DNA of 20,215 bases from CAYPOY01 sp964412395 (GCA_964412395.1 CAYPOY010000067.1:1-20215), one strand, 5' to 3'; shown: positions 1 through 8,016, numbered from the stretch's first letter. The notes: generated from the letters alone by a model not told the origin. Numbers and translations: made by a program.

Positions 1-1399
1 TCTTGCTCAAACGGGGTCCTTCTTGACTGTTCATAATCAACCTCCTGAGATTTGTGGTCGTGAACTGGCGGGCCCGGCCCCTTGGCCGCTCCCGCTGGCT
101 GACGAGATAGCCACTGTAGGCAGTGGTGAACTCGAAGAAGAGGCGCAAGTCATTGCCTGAGAGAAAGTCGCGGTAGCGCAAAAGCATGTTGTAGGCGTCG
201 CCGTGGCTCTCGTCGAACTGGCGCACGACGGATTCGTGCTCGGCCAGCACATCCAGCGCGTCCCCTACGTCGCTCTCTCCCTCTACTCGAATCCAGCCCG
301 GCAAGCCGATGAACGACAGGTTCATCGTCGCCACCGACTGGCCCAGGTTCTTGTAAAAGGCGCTGTAGAAGCCGGACACCACGCGGGATGGCCGCTGGCG
401 CTTGAACAACCGCGCCTTCAGGCTGGCCCCCTCCCGCTGGCGGGTAAACTCGAGCAAGGCCTGAGTGTAGCGGATCGAGGCCAACACATCGGAACGAATG
501 GCGGTCTCGGCGCGGGCCATACGCCCCTGGAAGGCGCGCATGATGTGGTCGCTCTCCCCCAGATCAATCTCGGCCACGGCCAGCACGTAGGTCTTGCGGT
601 CTCTGACGCCGCGCAGTTGTTTGGTCAGCGCGGCGTGGTAAAAGCCAACTGCCTTGAGCCACTCCAACAGCCAAAAGCTCTTGACGTTTCCCATGCGCAG
701 ATTGTCGGCTTTGGCCCGGTTCTGGCCTTTGCCCTGGCTGGGGTTGTAGATTTGGGCGGCCGTCGTTTCGGCTTTGATCCCCCAGCCGTAGGCCTGGTCC
801 AGCTTTTTCCAGGCAGAGATGGCAGTGTCCAGGTCGTTGGGCGTCTGGACGAAAAAGTCGCGCAACAGCGCCAGTACCTCAGGCAGCGCTTCCTGGACCG
901 TCCACCACTGGGCCATCAGTTTGTTGTAGCCGGTGAGCGCCGGGGGGTTGATGGCCCGGAAGATGTCCCAATCAGGGTGAGGATATTTGCCACGCAAGGC
1001 TTCCAGTTCCGGGTGCTCCTCTTTACGACTTTGAGCTATTTGCGCTTCTTTGGACAATCCCTTGCGGATCTCAAAGAACTCGGTTCGCTTGTCCCGCTCA
1101 GCCTCGTAATCCACCAGTGCCTGCGGCGGCAGGTCGGCGGGCAGTTTGACGGCGTTCTTGCGTGTGCGCAGGACGATGGCAGGAATATAGGGGGCCTGCA
1201 CTGTCGCCAGCCGTCCGTCGTCCATCGCCGGCGTACAGTCCAGGCGATAGTACGCGCCGTGATCGCTCAGGTGCACCGATGGCTGACCGCGCCCACCGGT
1301 GCGTTTCAGCACGTCGTTCACTACCACCGCCAGGCCGCAGGCCACCAGTGGGTCGGCAAACGTGCCGGTGGATTTGTCAACGAATAGAATTTGGGTCAC
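1..1399 (-). CDS. Large CRISPR-associated protein, Cas8-like candidate (partial, runs off left edge)
   Basis: This frame is open for 466 codons from a GTG at 1399 to the window edge, with no stop seen. The start is supported by a GAGGAG sequence just upstream and by a 4-nt GTGA overlap with the stop of the preceding HepT remnant, which suggests translational coupling. The protein starts with a segment reading ILFVDKSTGTFADPLVACG and is soluble-looking, with no membrane segments, HD motif, Walker motif or paired cysteines. Its later part is rich in helices (for example LRMGNVKSFWLLEWLKAVGF). Its position downstream of cas3, its size and its alpha/beta then helical layout suggest the large subunit (Cas8-like) of a second type I effector. 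The I-B module already has its own Cas8b, so this would belong to another system continuing leftward. I cannot name the family with certainty. It could also be an unrelated Cas accessory protein. Confidence 0.6.
   Translation of the reverse strand, partial: MTQILFVDKSTGTFADPLVACGLAVVVNDVLKRTGGRGQPSVHLSDHGAYYRLDCTPAMDDGRLATVQAPYIPAIVLRTRKNAVKLPADLPPQALVDYEAERDKRTEFFEIRKGLSKEAQIAQSRKEEHPELEALRGKYPHPDWDIFRAINPPALTGYNKLMAQWWTVQEALPEVLALLRDFFVQTPNDLDTAISAWKKLDQAYGWGIKAETTAAQIYNPSQGKGQNRAKADNLRMGNVKSFWLLEWLKAVGFYHAALTKQLRGVRDRKTYVLAVAEIDLGESDHIMRAFQGRMARAETAIRSDVLASIRYTQALLEFTRQREGASLKARLFKRQRPSRVVSGFYSAFYKNLGQSVATMNLSFIGLPGWIRVEGESDVGDALDVLAEHESVVRQFDESHGDAYNMLLRYRDFLSGNDLRLFFEFTTAYSGYLVSQRERPRGRARQFTTTNLRRLIMNSQEGPRLSK
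32..46 (-). promoter_or_regulatory. Internal Shine-Dalgarno plus in-frame ATG inside the Cas8-like gene
   Basis: On the minus strand AGGAGG at 46-41 is followed after 6 nt by an ATG at 34-32. This is as good a ribosome binding site as those of the neighbouring cas genes. The ATG is in the same frame as the large gene around it. In types I-B, I-C and I-D the small subunit Cas11 is known to be made from such an internal start within the large-subunit gene. The alternative is that the big ORF really ends near here in the true sequence and this is the start of the next gene. The window is too short to tell. Confidence 0.5.
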
Positions 1400-1692
1400 A
1401 ACGTCATCTCCTCTTCGAGCCTGTCTAACCAGGCCAGAACTTCTCGGGCGAATCCAGGAAATATCACCAGGCCCTTGCCAAAGTTCTCGAAAACCTCGTG
1501 AGGGTCAATGCCCAGGTAGCGATGGATCAGGATATTGCGAAAGCCACCTAACCCCCGGATCTGCTGGTAGAGTTCCTGGGAAATCACTTCCTTGTCGCGC
1601 AGCGCCTCCAGGCTTTCCTCGTATGTCTCGGCGTAGAGGCCAAAGTGGTCGGCGACGTCAAAGATGATTGAGGCATAGGACCATCCTCCTTT
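1396..1692 (-). pseudogene. hepT: HepT-like HEPN toxin, N-terminally truncated
   Basis: The C-terminal two thirds of a HepT (DUF86) HEPN ribonuclease are readable: the frame runs from about 1692 through a segment beginning SYASIIFDVADHF and includes the HEPN RNase motif RNILIHRY (R-x4-H-x-Y) and the usual DPHEVFENF tail. A TGA at 1695-1693 closes the frame upstream. Its only usable start is a GTG at 1587, which would give 63 residues. HepT proteins are usually about 130-150 residues, so roughly 45 N-terminal residues with the first helices are missing. An ATG with a good Shine-Dalgarno survives at 1684-1682, but it is now out of frame with the HEPN part, as expected after an internal deletion. 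MntA lies directly upstream and overlaps it. HepT is the toxin of the pair. This one is probably inactive, although the catalytic motif itself is intact. Confidence 0.7.
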
Positions 1693-2095
1693 TCAGGTAT
1701 TCCCGTTGTTGGCGGCGCAGAGGGTGCGTATCACGGTAGAGATGCAGTGTCGCCAGTTCGAACCGTTCTTGTGTCTCCTCGTCGGCCACGTACATGGGGC
1801 GGCCGGTGCGGATGATTTCGAAGCGCAGCACCGGTGAGGCATGCCGCAAGTCCACCAGGTCCACTCGTTCCGTCTCCAGGCAGCCGGTGATCGCCTCCCG
1901 CAAATGAAAGGCTGGCACACCGCGGGTGAGAACAGCCAGGTCCACGTCGTGTCCCACCCGCCCCCTGCTCAAGGAGCCAAAGAGATACGCCAACAGCACC
2001 CCTTCTCGCCCGAAAAGTGGGGTGAGACGTTCCATCGCCCCTTCAATGTCCGGGGGCAGTTCCCGAAACCCATTCCAACGTTCGGCAATGCTCAT
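1658..2095 (-). CDS. mntA: MntA-type nucleotidyltransferase antitoxin
   Basis: This 145-residue minimal nucleotidyltransferase carries the polymerase-beta signature: G40-S41, then D50 and D52 in the segment LFGSLSRGRVGHDVDLAVL. The linker between GS and DxD is 8 residues, slightly shorter than the 10 usual in polyAMPylating MntA proteins. A further acidic stretch (ERVDLVDL) and the C-terminal YRDTHPLRRQQREYLKRR segment are typical of MntA partners of HepT. Members of this family neutralise HepT by adding AMP near its active site. The Shine-Dalgarno GGAGGT just upstream of the ATG lies in the stop region of a csx15 fossil. The HEPN frame overlaps its 3' end, as in an ordinary mntA-hepT operon. 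The antitoxin is intact while the toxin is truncated, so the pair looks like a decaying toxin-antitoxin module inserted between cas3 and the Cas8-like gene. Confidence 0.85.
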   Translation of the reverse strand: MSIAERWNGFRELPPDIEGAMERLTPLFGREGVLLAYLFGSLSRGRVGHDVDLAVLTRGVPAFHLREAITGCLETERVDLVDLRHASPVLRFEIIRTGRPMYVADEETQERFELATLHLYRDTHPLRRQQREYLKRRMVLCLNHL

Positions 2096-2098
2096 GCG

Positions 2099-2143
2099 TT
2101 ACCTCCGTTTCTGTCTGGCTGCATCCCGTACCGTCTGCAAGGC
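2099..2143 (-). pseudogene. Fossil 3' end of a csx15 gene
   Basis: The minus-strand frame ending at the TAA at 2101-2099 encodes ALQTVRDAARQKRR and then stops. The last residues of the intact Csx15 encoded at 8472-8855 read LQTVRDTARQKRI. The DNA shares an uninterrupted 10-base match (TGCAGACGGT) and otherwise differs mostly at codon-wobble positions, as expected for a diverged homologue and not for a recent copy. Upstream of the matching part the reading frame is low-complexity (Gly/Arg) and unrelated to Csx15, so only about 14 codons survive. It lies in the 88-nt gap between cas3 and mntA. Confidence 0.6.
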
Positions 2144-2183
2144 CCCTCTTCCTCCCCTTCCATAGGCATGTTCAATCCTTCAA

Positions 2184-4556
2184 TCAGAGCCAGTCGTCAT
2201 CTCCTTCATCGGGCGGCTCATCAAAGGTCAACCCGACTTCCGAACTATACGCTGCTCTGACGACATAAGGTTCCCTTCGTTCACGGGGCAGCACACGCCC
2301 CTCGTTGGCCAACGCATGATAGCGTCTCCAACTGATGGACACCAGCAACTCGTTGGCTCGGATAGGCTCCTCTTCCTTCAACCTCTCATACTCGTCGTAC
2401 AGCGATATGGGCAACACTTCCAGGCCATCAAACGCCTGGTAAAACAGGTCCTCCAGGCCCTCGTCGGCAGCGAAAGGACGCAGGGTTCGGACACAAGTGG
2501 CCTCGAACTCATCGGCGACGACGATATATTCCTCCTGCCAACGTTCGGCCACCTCGCCGCTGTAGATCTCATCCAGCCACCTGCCAATTGCACTTTCGTC
2601 GAGCGATCTGCCATTTTCTCGATCCAGGATCGCCAGCGTACCGGCAATCAGGGCCTCGTCGTATATCTTCTGTCCATCATCTGGCTGGCGGTAGACGTGG
2701 ACTGGCACGATTCCCTTTTCCCGCCGCCGGTTGATCCGCCCAAACCGTTGCACCAGCGCCTCCAACGGCGCAGGGTCGGTGTAGATGGTGTCCAGGTCAA
2801 TGTCCAGGCTGACCTCGACCACTTGCGTTGCCACCAACACGATAGGGTGACGCCGCTTGCTGGTCGAGCCGGTGGTCTCCCGCACCAACTTCTCCTTGTC
2901 CAGCCGGTCACGCACGATAAAGCGCCCGTGGAGTAACTCGACGAGAACGCCGCTTTTCTCTAGTCGTCTGCGCAATTCGCGGTAAGCGGTCTGCGCCCTG
3001 TCCACCAGGTTGCACACTACCAGCACCGATTTGCCCGCCTGGGCGTCGTTGACGATACGCTCCAGTCCCTCATCCGACAGTAGCTCGCCGTCGAGCAGAA
3101 CCAGCCGGTGGCGCTTAAAGTCGTCGAACAGGGCCGGTTCGGCCGTAATTTCTGCCGGATCATTCAGCGCGCCGCGCAGCCAGTTCTTGATCAGCGTGGG
3201 GAATGTGGCCGACATTACCATAAAACGGGCATTATAGTTTCGCTCCAGGTACTCAATGGTCTTGAGGATCAGCGCCAGCCGCTTGACCTCGTAGGCGTGG
3301 ATCTCGTCGAAAATGAACGCCGCGCCGTGATAATCGGTCAGCATGGCTTCGTACCCCTTCAGCCGGTACATGCCTTTGAGCATCTGATACGGGCTAAAGA
3401 CGCGCACCGGGGGATAGTTCAGTTGAACCAGATTGCGCGCCCATTTTGCCTGCCTGGCGGCTTCTTTTTGATCATAGTTGCGTTCCATCAGCATCCGGTA
3501 CAATGCCAGCAGACTGCGCCCGTGCTGCAACCCGACGTTTTTCTCATCGAAGCTTTTCTCCAGGCGCAGTTTCATCGCGTTCATACTGGCCTGGTAGGGC
3601 AACGTGTAAAACAAACGGGGGAGTCCTCCACTGATTGCAGCCTGATGAACGGCCCAGAGCAAGGCCGCCTCGGTCTTGCCGCTGCCGGTCGGCGCGGTCA
3701 ACAGCGTTGAACCATCGGTTGACTCTGCCACGAGTTGATGCCTGAACAACTTATCACGTGAGATTCCCTGGCTGCTCAGGATAGCATCAGCGTCAAAGTG
3801 GACGCGGGGCAGTGGGCCAGCGTGGGCCGACGCGCTGTGGTCGGCATTGACCAGATGCCCGCGCAACGCCAGTGTACCCATAATCAGCGGTCGCTCGTTG
3901 CTGCGTTCGATGCGGCGCGCAAAGCGGCGGTAGACATTGAGCCAGTGACGGATACGAGCTACCCCTTGCCGCTGCACCACCGCTACTGCACGATCTTGAC
4001 TGAGCAGAACTGGCGCTGTGACACCGGCCCCATCCAATTTCAGATCGTCTATCCAGGCCGTGGAACACTCGGCCATCCAGCGCCACAGGCCGCGCAACGT
4101 CGTCTCATTCAACTCGGCTACCCGCGTGATGAGTTGGTCATCATCTGGGTCATCGGGCGGCGCGTAGAGACGCCGGATTTCATCCGCGTCCTTGTGATGA
4201 GAGACGATAGCTGCCGCTACCCAGGGTTGCTCGTCGGGTGTGAAACCCTCGGTTATCCAGTCCAGGAAGACTAGCGACAACACCTCGTGGCGGTGAGGCC
4301 ACCGTTCGCCGCCGCGCAGTCTGGCCTGGAAGCCGCCGGCCGCTTTGCCAAAGTCGTGCAGGAAAGCCGCCCAAAACAGGATGTGCCACAGGCGCGGGAC
4401 GCCGAGCGTCTGTGGCAGATCGGGGCGCAGGCGGATGAGTTCGGTCAGCCGTTCGAGCACGTACCAGGTGTGCTGCGCCAGACTCTCCGGCTGGCCGCCT
4501 GCGCCCTTCTCTGCGCTCTTGGCCCACACATTGTCCAGCCAGTCAGGCCAGGTCAT
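2184..4556 (-). CDS. cas3: Cas3 helicase-nuclease (HD plus DExH), type I-B
   Basis: This 790-residue Cas3 degrades target DNA after recruitment by the type I effector, using an N-terminal HD nuclease and an SF2 helicase. The HD domain occupies about residues 25-215, with H67-D68 in AAFLHDFGKA, a RHE around residue 90 and SHH at 119-121. The helicase shows FRHQ near 271, Walker A TAPTGSGKT at 287-295, Walker B variant DEIH at 417-420, SAT at 449-451, the motif V region VEVSLDIDLD near 580, and motif VI QRFGRINR at 603-610. Length and motif order are normal and nothing essential is missing. The ATG at 4556 is preceded by GAGGTG, and the gene starts 8 nt after the cas5 stop, so the two are co-transcribed. 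The C-terminus is acidic (DEGDDDW). Confidence in identity is very high; assignment to I-B comes from its neighbours. Confidence 0.97.
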   Translation of the reverse strand: MTWPDWLDNVWAKSAEKGAGGQPESLAQHTWYVLERLTELIRLRPDLPQTLGVPRLWHILFWAAFLHDFGKAAGGFQARLRGGERWPHRHEVLSLVFLDWITEGFTPDEQPWVAAAIVSHHKDADEIRRLYAPPDDPDDDQLITRVAELNETTLRGLWRWMAECSTAWIDDLKLDGAGVTAPVLLSQDRAVAVVQRQGVARIRHWLNVYRRFARRIERSNERPLIMGTLALRGHLVNADHSASAHAGPLPRVHFDADAILSSQGISRDKLFRHQLVAESTDGSTLLTAPTGSGKTEAALLWAVHQAAISGGLPRLFYTLPYQASMNAMKLRLEKSFDEKNVGLQHGRSLLALYRMLMERNYDQKEAARQAKWARNLVQLNYPPVRVFSPYQMLKGMYRLKGYEAMLTDYHGAAFIFDEIHAYEVKRLALILKTIEYLERNYNARFMVMSATFPTLIKNWLRGALNDPAEITAEPALFDDFKRHRLVLLDGELLSDEGLERIVNDAQAGKSVLVVCNLVDRAQTAYRELRRRLEKSGVLVELLHGRFIVRDRLDKEKLVRETTGSTSKRRHPIVLVATQVVEVSLDIDLDTIYTDPAPLEALVQRFGRINRRREKGIVPVHVYRQPDDGQKIYDEALIAGTLAILDRENGRSLDESAIGRWLDEIYSGEVAERWQEEYIVVADEFEATCVRTLRPFAADEGLEDLFYQAFDGLEVLPISLYDEYERLKEEEPIRANELLVSISWRRYHALANEGRVLPRERREPYVVRAAYSSEVGLTFDEPPDEGDDDWL

Positions 4557-4564
4557 GTGTCACC

Positions 4565-5248
4565 TCAATCCACGAAGCTGTGGAAGACAACGGCTGGCTT
4601 CAGCCCTTTGTACTCCGGTCCTGTCGGGTCCACCCAGCGCGTGGGTGGATCGGTGTTGAAAACCAGCGAGCCTTTTGGCTCGTATTCGGTCGGCGGGTAG
4701 GGCACACGCTCGTGGAGCACGACGTACTGGCCAGAGGTCGGCGCACGCCGCCGATGGTAATCTAGGAAGCGGGGCATCGTCACAGCAATACCGCGCCCCA
4801 GGCGCGGCATCATATCCAGAGGCAGCAGCGTATTCCCATAATAGGCCCGCTCAGCTTTTATCAGCTCAACCTCTTCCACTTGAGTGTAAGTGAACAGGTC
4901 TTGCGAGCGACCCAGCACAACCGTGTACCTGGGACTGCGGAAGGCCTCCAGCAGGCTCAGCCGGTTGACGTATAGGATGAGGCGCGGTCGGTACAGTAGT
5001 TCACGGCGGAAAGGCATGGTTAGGCTACCGGCGTGGATGTGTTCCAGATCCTCGAACTTGCTCTCGAAGGTGAAGCGGTAGGCGAACTGCAAACCAGCCG
5101 GGTTAATCCACTCGCCAACAGCACTGCAGATGTGGCCATAGATCGTTGCTGGCGGTGGCATCTCGAAGGTCGGGTGCTTCTGCCACATGAAATGGGGGTA
5201 GCGGAAGGATGTGACCAATCCTTCCGCTTCCACCTTAATCACACGCAT
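4565..5248 (-). CDS. cas5: Cas5 (Cas5t/DevS-like), type I-B effector subunit
   Basis: This 227-residue protein has the layout of Cas5, the subunit that caps the 5' handle of the crRNA in the type I effector and contacts Cas8. It opens with a ferredoxin-like RAMP strand (MRVIKVEAEGLVTSFR), followed by the Cas5 hallmark PPPATIYGHICSAVGEW around residues 32-48, with the usual glycine after the helix start. The central part contains the FRRELLYRPRLILYV strand typical of the Cst/DevS branch. Length is normal for Cas5t. The gene starts 10 nt after the cas7 stop with a GGGGTG ribosome site and ends 8 nt before cas3. No catalytic residues are expected, because the processing nuclease in I-B is Cas6, which is not in this window. 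Confidence 0.9.
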   Translation of the reverse strand: MRVIKVEAEGLVTSFRYPHFMWQKHPTFEMPPPATIYGHICSAVGEWINPAGLQFAYRFTFESKFEDLEHIHAGSLTMPFRRELLYRPRLILYVNRLSLLEAFRSPRYTVVLGRSQDLFTYTQVEEVELIKAERAYYGNTLLPLDMMPRLGRGIAVTMPRFLDYHRRRAPTSGQYVVLHERVPYPPTEYEPKGSLVFNTDPPTRWVDPTGPEYKGLKPAVVFHSFVD

Positions 5249-5258
5249 GGTTCACCCC

Positions 5259-6344
5259 CTATGTCAGCCACTGCGGGTACTCGTCGAGAGCAGCCACCAA
5301 TGACCGGAAAGCCTCTTGGGGGTGGCTGAGTTCGATCCTGTTGGCGAAAGACTGGAGCTGGGTTTCGTCAGACAGCGCTGCCTCGAACTTGGCTCGCTCA
5401 TCGTCCAGGTATCCCTGCACCCAGCCAACGTACACTGGCGACAGCACGTCATCGGCAAAGATGGTCAGCGTCTCCCGCAACGCTTCCACGTTGAACTCAG
5501 GCAACCAGCGCGAGTTGCCTTTGACGACGTGTCCAAAGATGTGGTTGCCACCTTTGGTTACGGCCAGCACAGTCAGGGCAGGCGAGACGTCAGTGTAGTG
5601 TGTTGTCAGTTTGGCACCGCCTTCCAGTTGGCTCAGCCCCTCGAAAAGCACCTTCACGCGCTGGAGGCGTTCGTTTAGTGGGAGCCGGTAGGCTTTCTCG
5701 CTTTCCAGGTGTTCCAGTCCCTGTTCTTTGGCCCTCTTCTTACGCGTTCCGTCCAGGTTCAGGTAACCGGTTTTCTTGCGGTAGGTGAAGGTGCCGGCCC
5801 GTTTCAGATCCAGCGAGAACAGCCCTTGCAGTGTGGCACGGTAGAACTGGTGTTCGTAGGGAACAGGGTTGTCCTCCTGTCTGGCCATGACGCCAAAGTC
5901 GGTCGTGATGTACACCGGTGCAACGGAGACTAAGGTGCTGACCCGGAAAGGCGCGATGCGGGTGATAACCTCGTCAGTCGGTGTGGCTTCAGAGCGGGAT
6001 ATGTCGGCCTCGCGTTTCTTCTTTGCCGAGGCCCTTTTCGACTCAGCCCGCATGTAGCCGAAGAGGTCATCGTCCCAGTACAGTGATGGGCTACCATCAG
6101 TATAGGCAACTTTCTCCTCGCGGTGGATTGGTGACGCCTGCCAGCCGAAGTCTCCTCGCTCCAGGGTGTCGCGCAACCAGGCACGGAACGCCTGCGCCGA
6201 GACATAGGGGTAATCACCAGACCGCGTGCGAATGAACTTCACAGACGATGTGTTCTCGGTGCGAGCTCCGGGGATGGGCTCGCCCGAGTTATTCAGTGCT
6301 GACGCCGAGGCATCGATCAATAGCAAACCAGTTACAAAAGCCAT
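5259..6344 (-). CDS. cas7: Cas7 (Cst2/DevR family), type I-B backbone subunit
   Basis: This 361-residue protein matches the Cst2/DevR branch of Cas7, the repeated subunit that polymerises along the crRNA. The N-terminus (AFVTGLLLIDASASALNNSG) is the family's first RAMP strand and loop. It is followed by a conserved segment around residues 30-60 (ENTSSVKFIRTRSGDYPYVSAQ) that leads into the AFRAWLRDTL helix. A charged, lysine-rich loop around residues 105-120 fits the RNA-binding face. The ATG at 6344 has AGGAGG six bases upstream, and the gene lies 33 nt downstream of cas8b. The DevR name comes from the Myxococcus developmental locus, where this cas7 was first described. Nothing looks truncated. 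Confidence 0.93.
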   Translation of the reverse strand: MAFVTGLLLIDASASALNNSGEPIPGARTENTSSVKFIRTRSGDYPYVSAQAFRAWLRDTLERGDFGWQASPIHREEKVAYTDGSPSLYWDDDLFGYMRAESKRASAKKKREADISRSEATPTDEVITRIAPFRVSTLVSVAPVYITTDFGVMARQEDNPVPYEHQFYRATLQGLFSLDLKRAGTFTYRKKTGYLNLDGTRKKRAKEQGLEHLESEKAYRLPLNERLQRVKVLFEGLSQLEGGAKLTTHYTDVSPALTVLAVTKGGNHIFGHVVKGNSRWLPEFNVEALRETLTIFADDVLSPVYVGWVQGYLDDERAKFEAALSDETQLQSFANRIELSHPQEAFRSLVAALDEYPQWLT

Positions 6345-6377
6345 TGTTTACCTCCTGTTGTATATGGATTGAGAAAG

Positions 6378-7832
6378 CTAGAGCCCTTGACCCAAGCCCC
6401 GCTTGTCCAACGTGGCCGCGTCCCGAGCTGCTTCTTCCAGTTCTTCTTCGTGCTGCTTGAACCAGCCCGCCACGTGCAACTGCTCGATCATGCGCACCAG
6501 TACCAGATCTCGTGCCAGTGACCAGTCTCGACGCGCAAGTTCTTCGCCTTCCTCGAAAATTTCAATGAAGCCGTCAAAAGTGAGCAGTGGGGGCTCACCC
6601 TGTTTTACGACGGACGTGTTGGCTCTAAGCAATTCGAGCCGCAGTTGAGGATACCGCTGGGCGAGAAAGACTTTGTTGAACAGGCGCGCATCTTGAGTCT
6701 GCACGTAGTTCGCCAACCGGTCCCCCAACTGCCGGATAGTTTCAATGCGGCTTCTATCCATATTCATCACCTCCCTCAGAAAGAGTGTCATTAACTCCCA
6801 TGAGACCAGAGCGGCCTCGTCTTTAAGCGAGTAGGTCAGGCGTGGATCGTTTCTTCTCACCCCCTTTGCTTTGCGAATTGGCCGCCGCAGGAAGTACCTA
6901 CGGAGAAACGATGGTGCCTCCTGCGGCAGGTCAAATAGGTTCTCGTAGAGCCAGTTACGTCGAAACGTAATGGTGCCTTCGTCAACTTCCTTTGTGCCCA
7001 AATCATGCCAGGCTTGGTTGACGAGCGCATCCCATGCTGTATGGTATTTGGCGGTGGTTGCTGTCCGTAGAAAGCGTGTGATCGGCAGCGGCAAATGGAA
7101 GATGTCAATGTCGGCTCTGGTACCGTAGTTGGTGAGCCAGTAAGCTGTAACTGAGCAAGGAGCAACTTCCCTGGCTTCTCGGCGCTCATGCTCGATCTCC
7201 AGCAAGGTCTTCACCAATACCGTTTTAGGATATTTCGCCCCCGTTATCTTTCCCCCAGTGCCCGCGAGTTCGATCAGATGTATTGCCTTCCGATTCTCAT
7301 TGAGAAAACGTTTGGCGAACTCATAGGTCAGTTCCTCATTGTCTGCGTGGACGAACAGCACACGCCCCTCGCACTTGATGGAGCCAAGCGGAAAGGTTTG
7401 CACGCACAATAGGTCTTTTCCACAGACAGGTAGCCCTGGGAGGCCCTCTGCGTAGAAATTGATCACACCTACGCTGCCCAGAAGCGGCACATGCTCGCGG
7501 TAGGCGCGCATCATCGCTGGCTCACCACAGAAGACACATGGCTCATCTAGCCTTGGAGCTTCAGAACGATATCCTCGTAACATCACCTCGGCATATTCGA
7601 GGCGTTTCTCCGGGTATCTCTTGTAGGATGGCTGAACAAAACCGGAGTTCGGAAAGATCGTCGTGAGAAATGACTGCATTGGATTGACGGTGTAGTGTTT
7701 CGTGAGGTAGTCAGCTACCGTATCCAGGTCTTGCTCAGTCAACTCGGCGGGATCGCGCTTGCCGGCGAACGCTGCAATCGTCGCTACTCCCACATCTACC
7801 AATGGATGTCCTGTGTATTTGAGCATAAGCAC
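6378..7832 (-). CDS. cas8b: Cas8b (Cst1-type) large subunit, type I-B
   Basis: This 484-residue protein is the large subunit of the I-B (Tneap/Cst) effector, which recognises the PAM and holds the non-target strand. The start segment TGHPLVDVGVATIAAFAGK (residues 7-25) is characteristic of Cst1. A conserved FPNSGFVQPSY follows near residue 60. The family's zinc-binding cysteine pairs are visible as C99/C102 (PCVFCG) and C137 (LPVCGK). The last cysteine sits at 143 instead of giving a second CxxC. A DNA-binding-like basic stretch (RRYFLRRPIRKAKGVRRND) lies in the middle. ATG at 7832 is chosen because AGGAGG lies 5 nt upstream; a second ATG two codons later is possible. It is the first gene of the left operon, which continues cas7-cas5-cas3, and it sits about 160 nt downstream of a good promoter-like site. 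Confidence 0.92.
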   Translation of the reverse strand: MLMLKYTGHPLVDVGVATIAAFAGKRDPAELTEQDLDTVADYLTKHYTVNPMQSFLTTIFPNSGFVQPSYKRYPEKRLEYAEVMLRGYRSEAPRLDEPCVFCGEPAMMRAYREHVPLLGSVGVINFYAEGLPGLPVCGKDLLCVQTFPLGSIKCEGRVLFVHADNEELTYEFAKRFLNENRKAIHLIELAGTGGKITGAKYPKTVLVKTLLEIEHERREAREVAPCSVTAYWLTNYGTRADIDIFHLPLPITRFLRTATTAKYHTAWDALVNQAWHDLGTKEVDEGTITFRRNWLYENLFDLPQEAPSFLRRYFLRRPIRKAKGVRRNDPRLTYSLKDEAALVSWELMTLFLREVMNMDRSRIETIRQLGDRLANYVQTQDARLFNKVFLAQRYPQLRLELLRANTSVVKQGEPPLLTFDGFIEIFEEGEELARRDWSLARDLVLVRMIEQLHVAGWFKQHEEELEEAARDAATLDKRGLGQGL

Positions 7833-7867
7833 CTCCTGATGTTCCGATGACTAGACCATTGCCAACA

Positions 7868-8000
7868 TCAATCTTCCATATACACCCCCGCCGCTTTCCT
7901 ATGCTCCTCCGCCACCCGCTCCCGCAGGCTCGCCGGCTCCGGCACATCCACCCGGCCACCACAGTGCAGCCCCACCCCGTTCGTCCACTTGCGCCTCTCC
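7868..8000 (-). pseudogene. C-terminal gene fossil A (unknown family) in the cas8b leader
   Basis: A minus-strand frame is open for about 44 codons and ends at the TGA at 7870-7868. It has no start codon with a ribosome site. Its end reads SLRERVAEEHRKAAGVYMED. This matches another fossil end just downstream of csx15 (8405-8467), with the shared pattern LRERV-x3-H-x2-A-x-GVY and an identical 16-base stretch CTGCGGGAGCGGGTGG. I do not recognise the parent protein. The stretch lies in the untranslated leader of cas8b, downstream of the promoter-like site. Confidence 0.45.
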
Positions 8001-8016
8001 CATTATACGGTAAAAT
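7989..8016 (+). promoter_or_regulatory. Candidate promoter of the orphan antitoxin gene
   Basis: On the plus strand TTGCGC at 7989-7994 is followed after 16 nt by TAAAAT at 8011-8016. The resulting transcript would lead to the GTG at 8074. It overlaps the opposing cas8b promoter-like element, so the two would compete or share control. An antitoxin binding here to autoregulate could also influence the cas operon, which is inference only. Confidence 0.3.

Noticed and set aside
203..1387. 394-codon plus-strand open frame opposite the Cas8-like gene
   Set aside because: It is antisense to a longer minus-strand frame that has cas-operon overlap, a ribosome site and a plausible protein composition. 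The plus-strand product has low-complexity, Gln/Gly/Val-rich shadow composition and no recognisable motif.
2095..2170. 25-codon ORF from the ATG at 2170 overlapping the mntA start
   Set aside because: The Gly/Glu/Arg-rich product has no family signal, and the same DNA in another frame reads as a csx15 end. Coupling through ATGA is possible but weakly supported.
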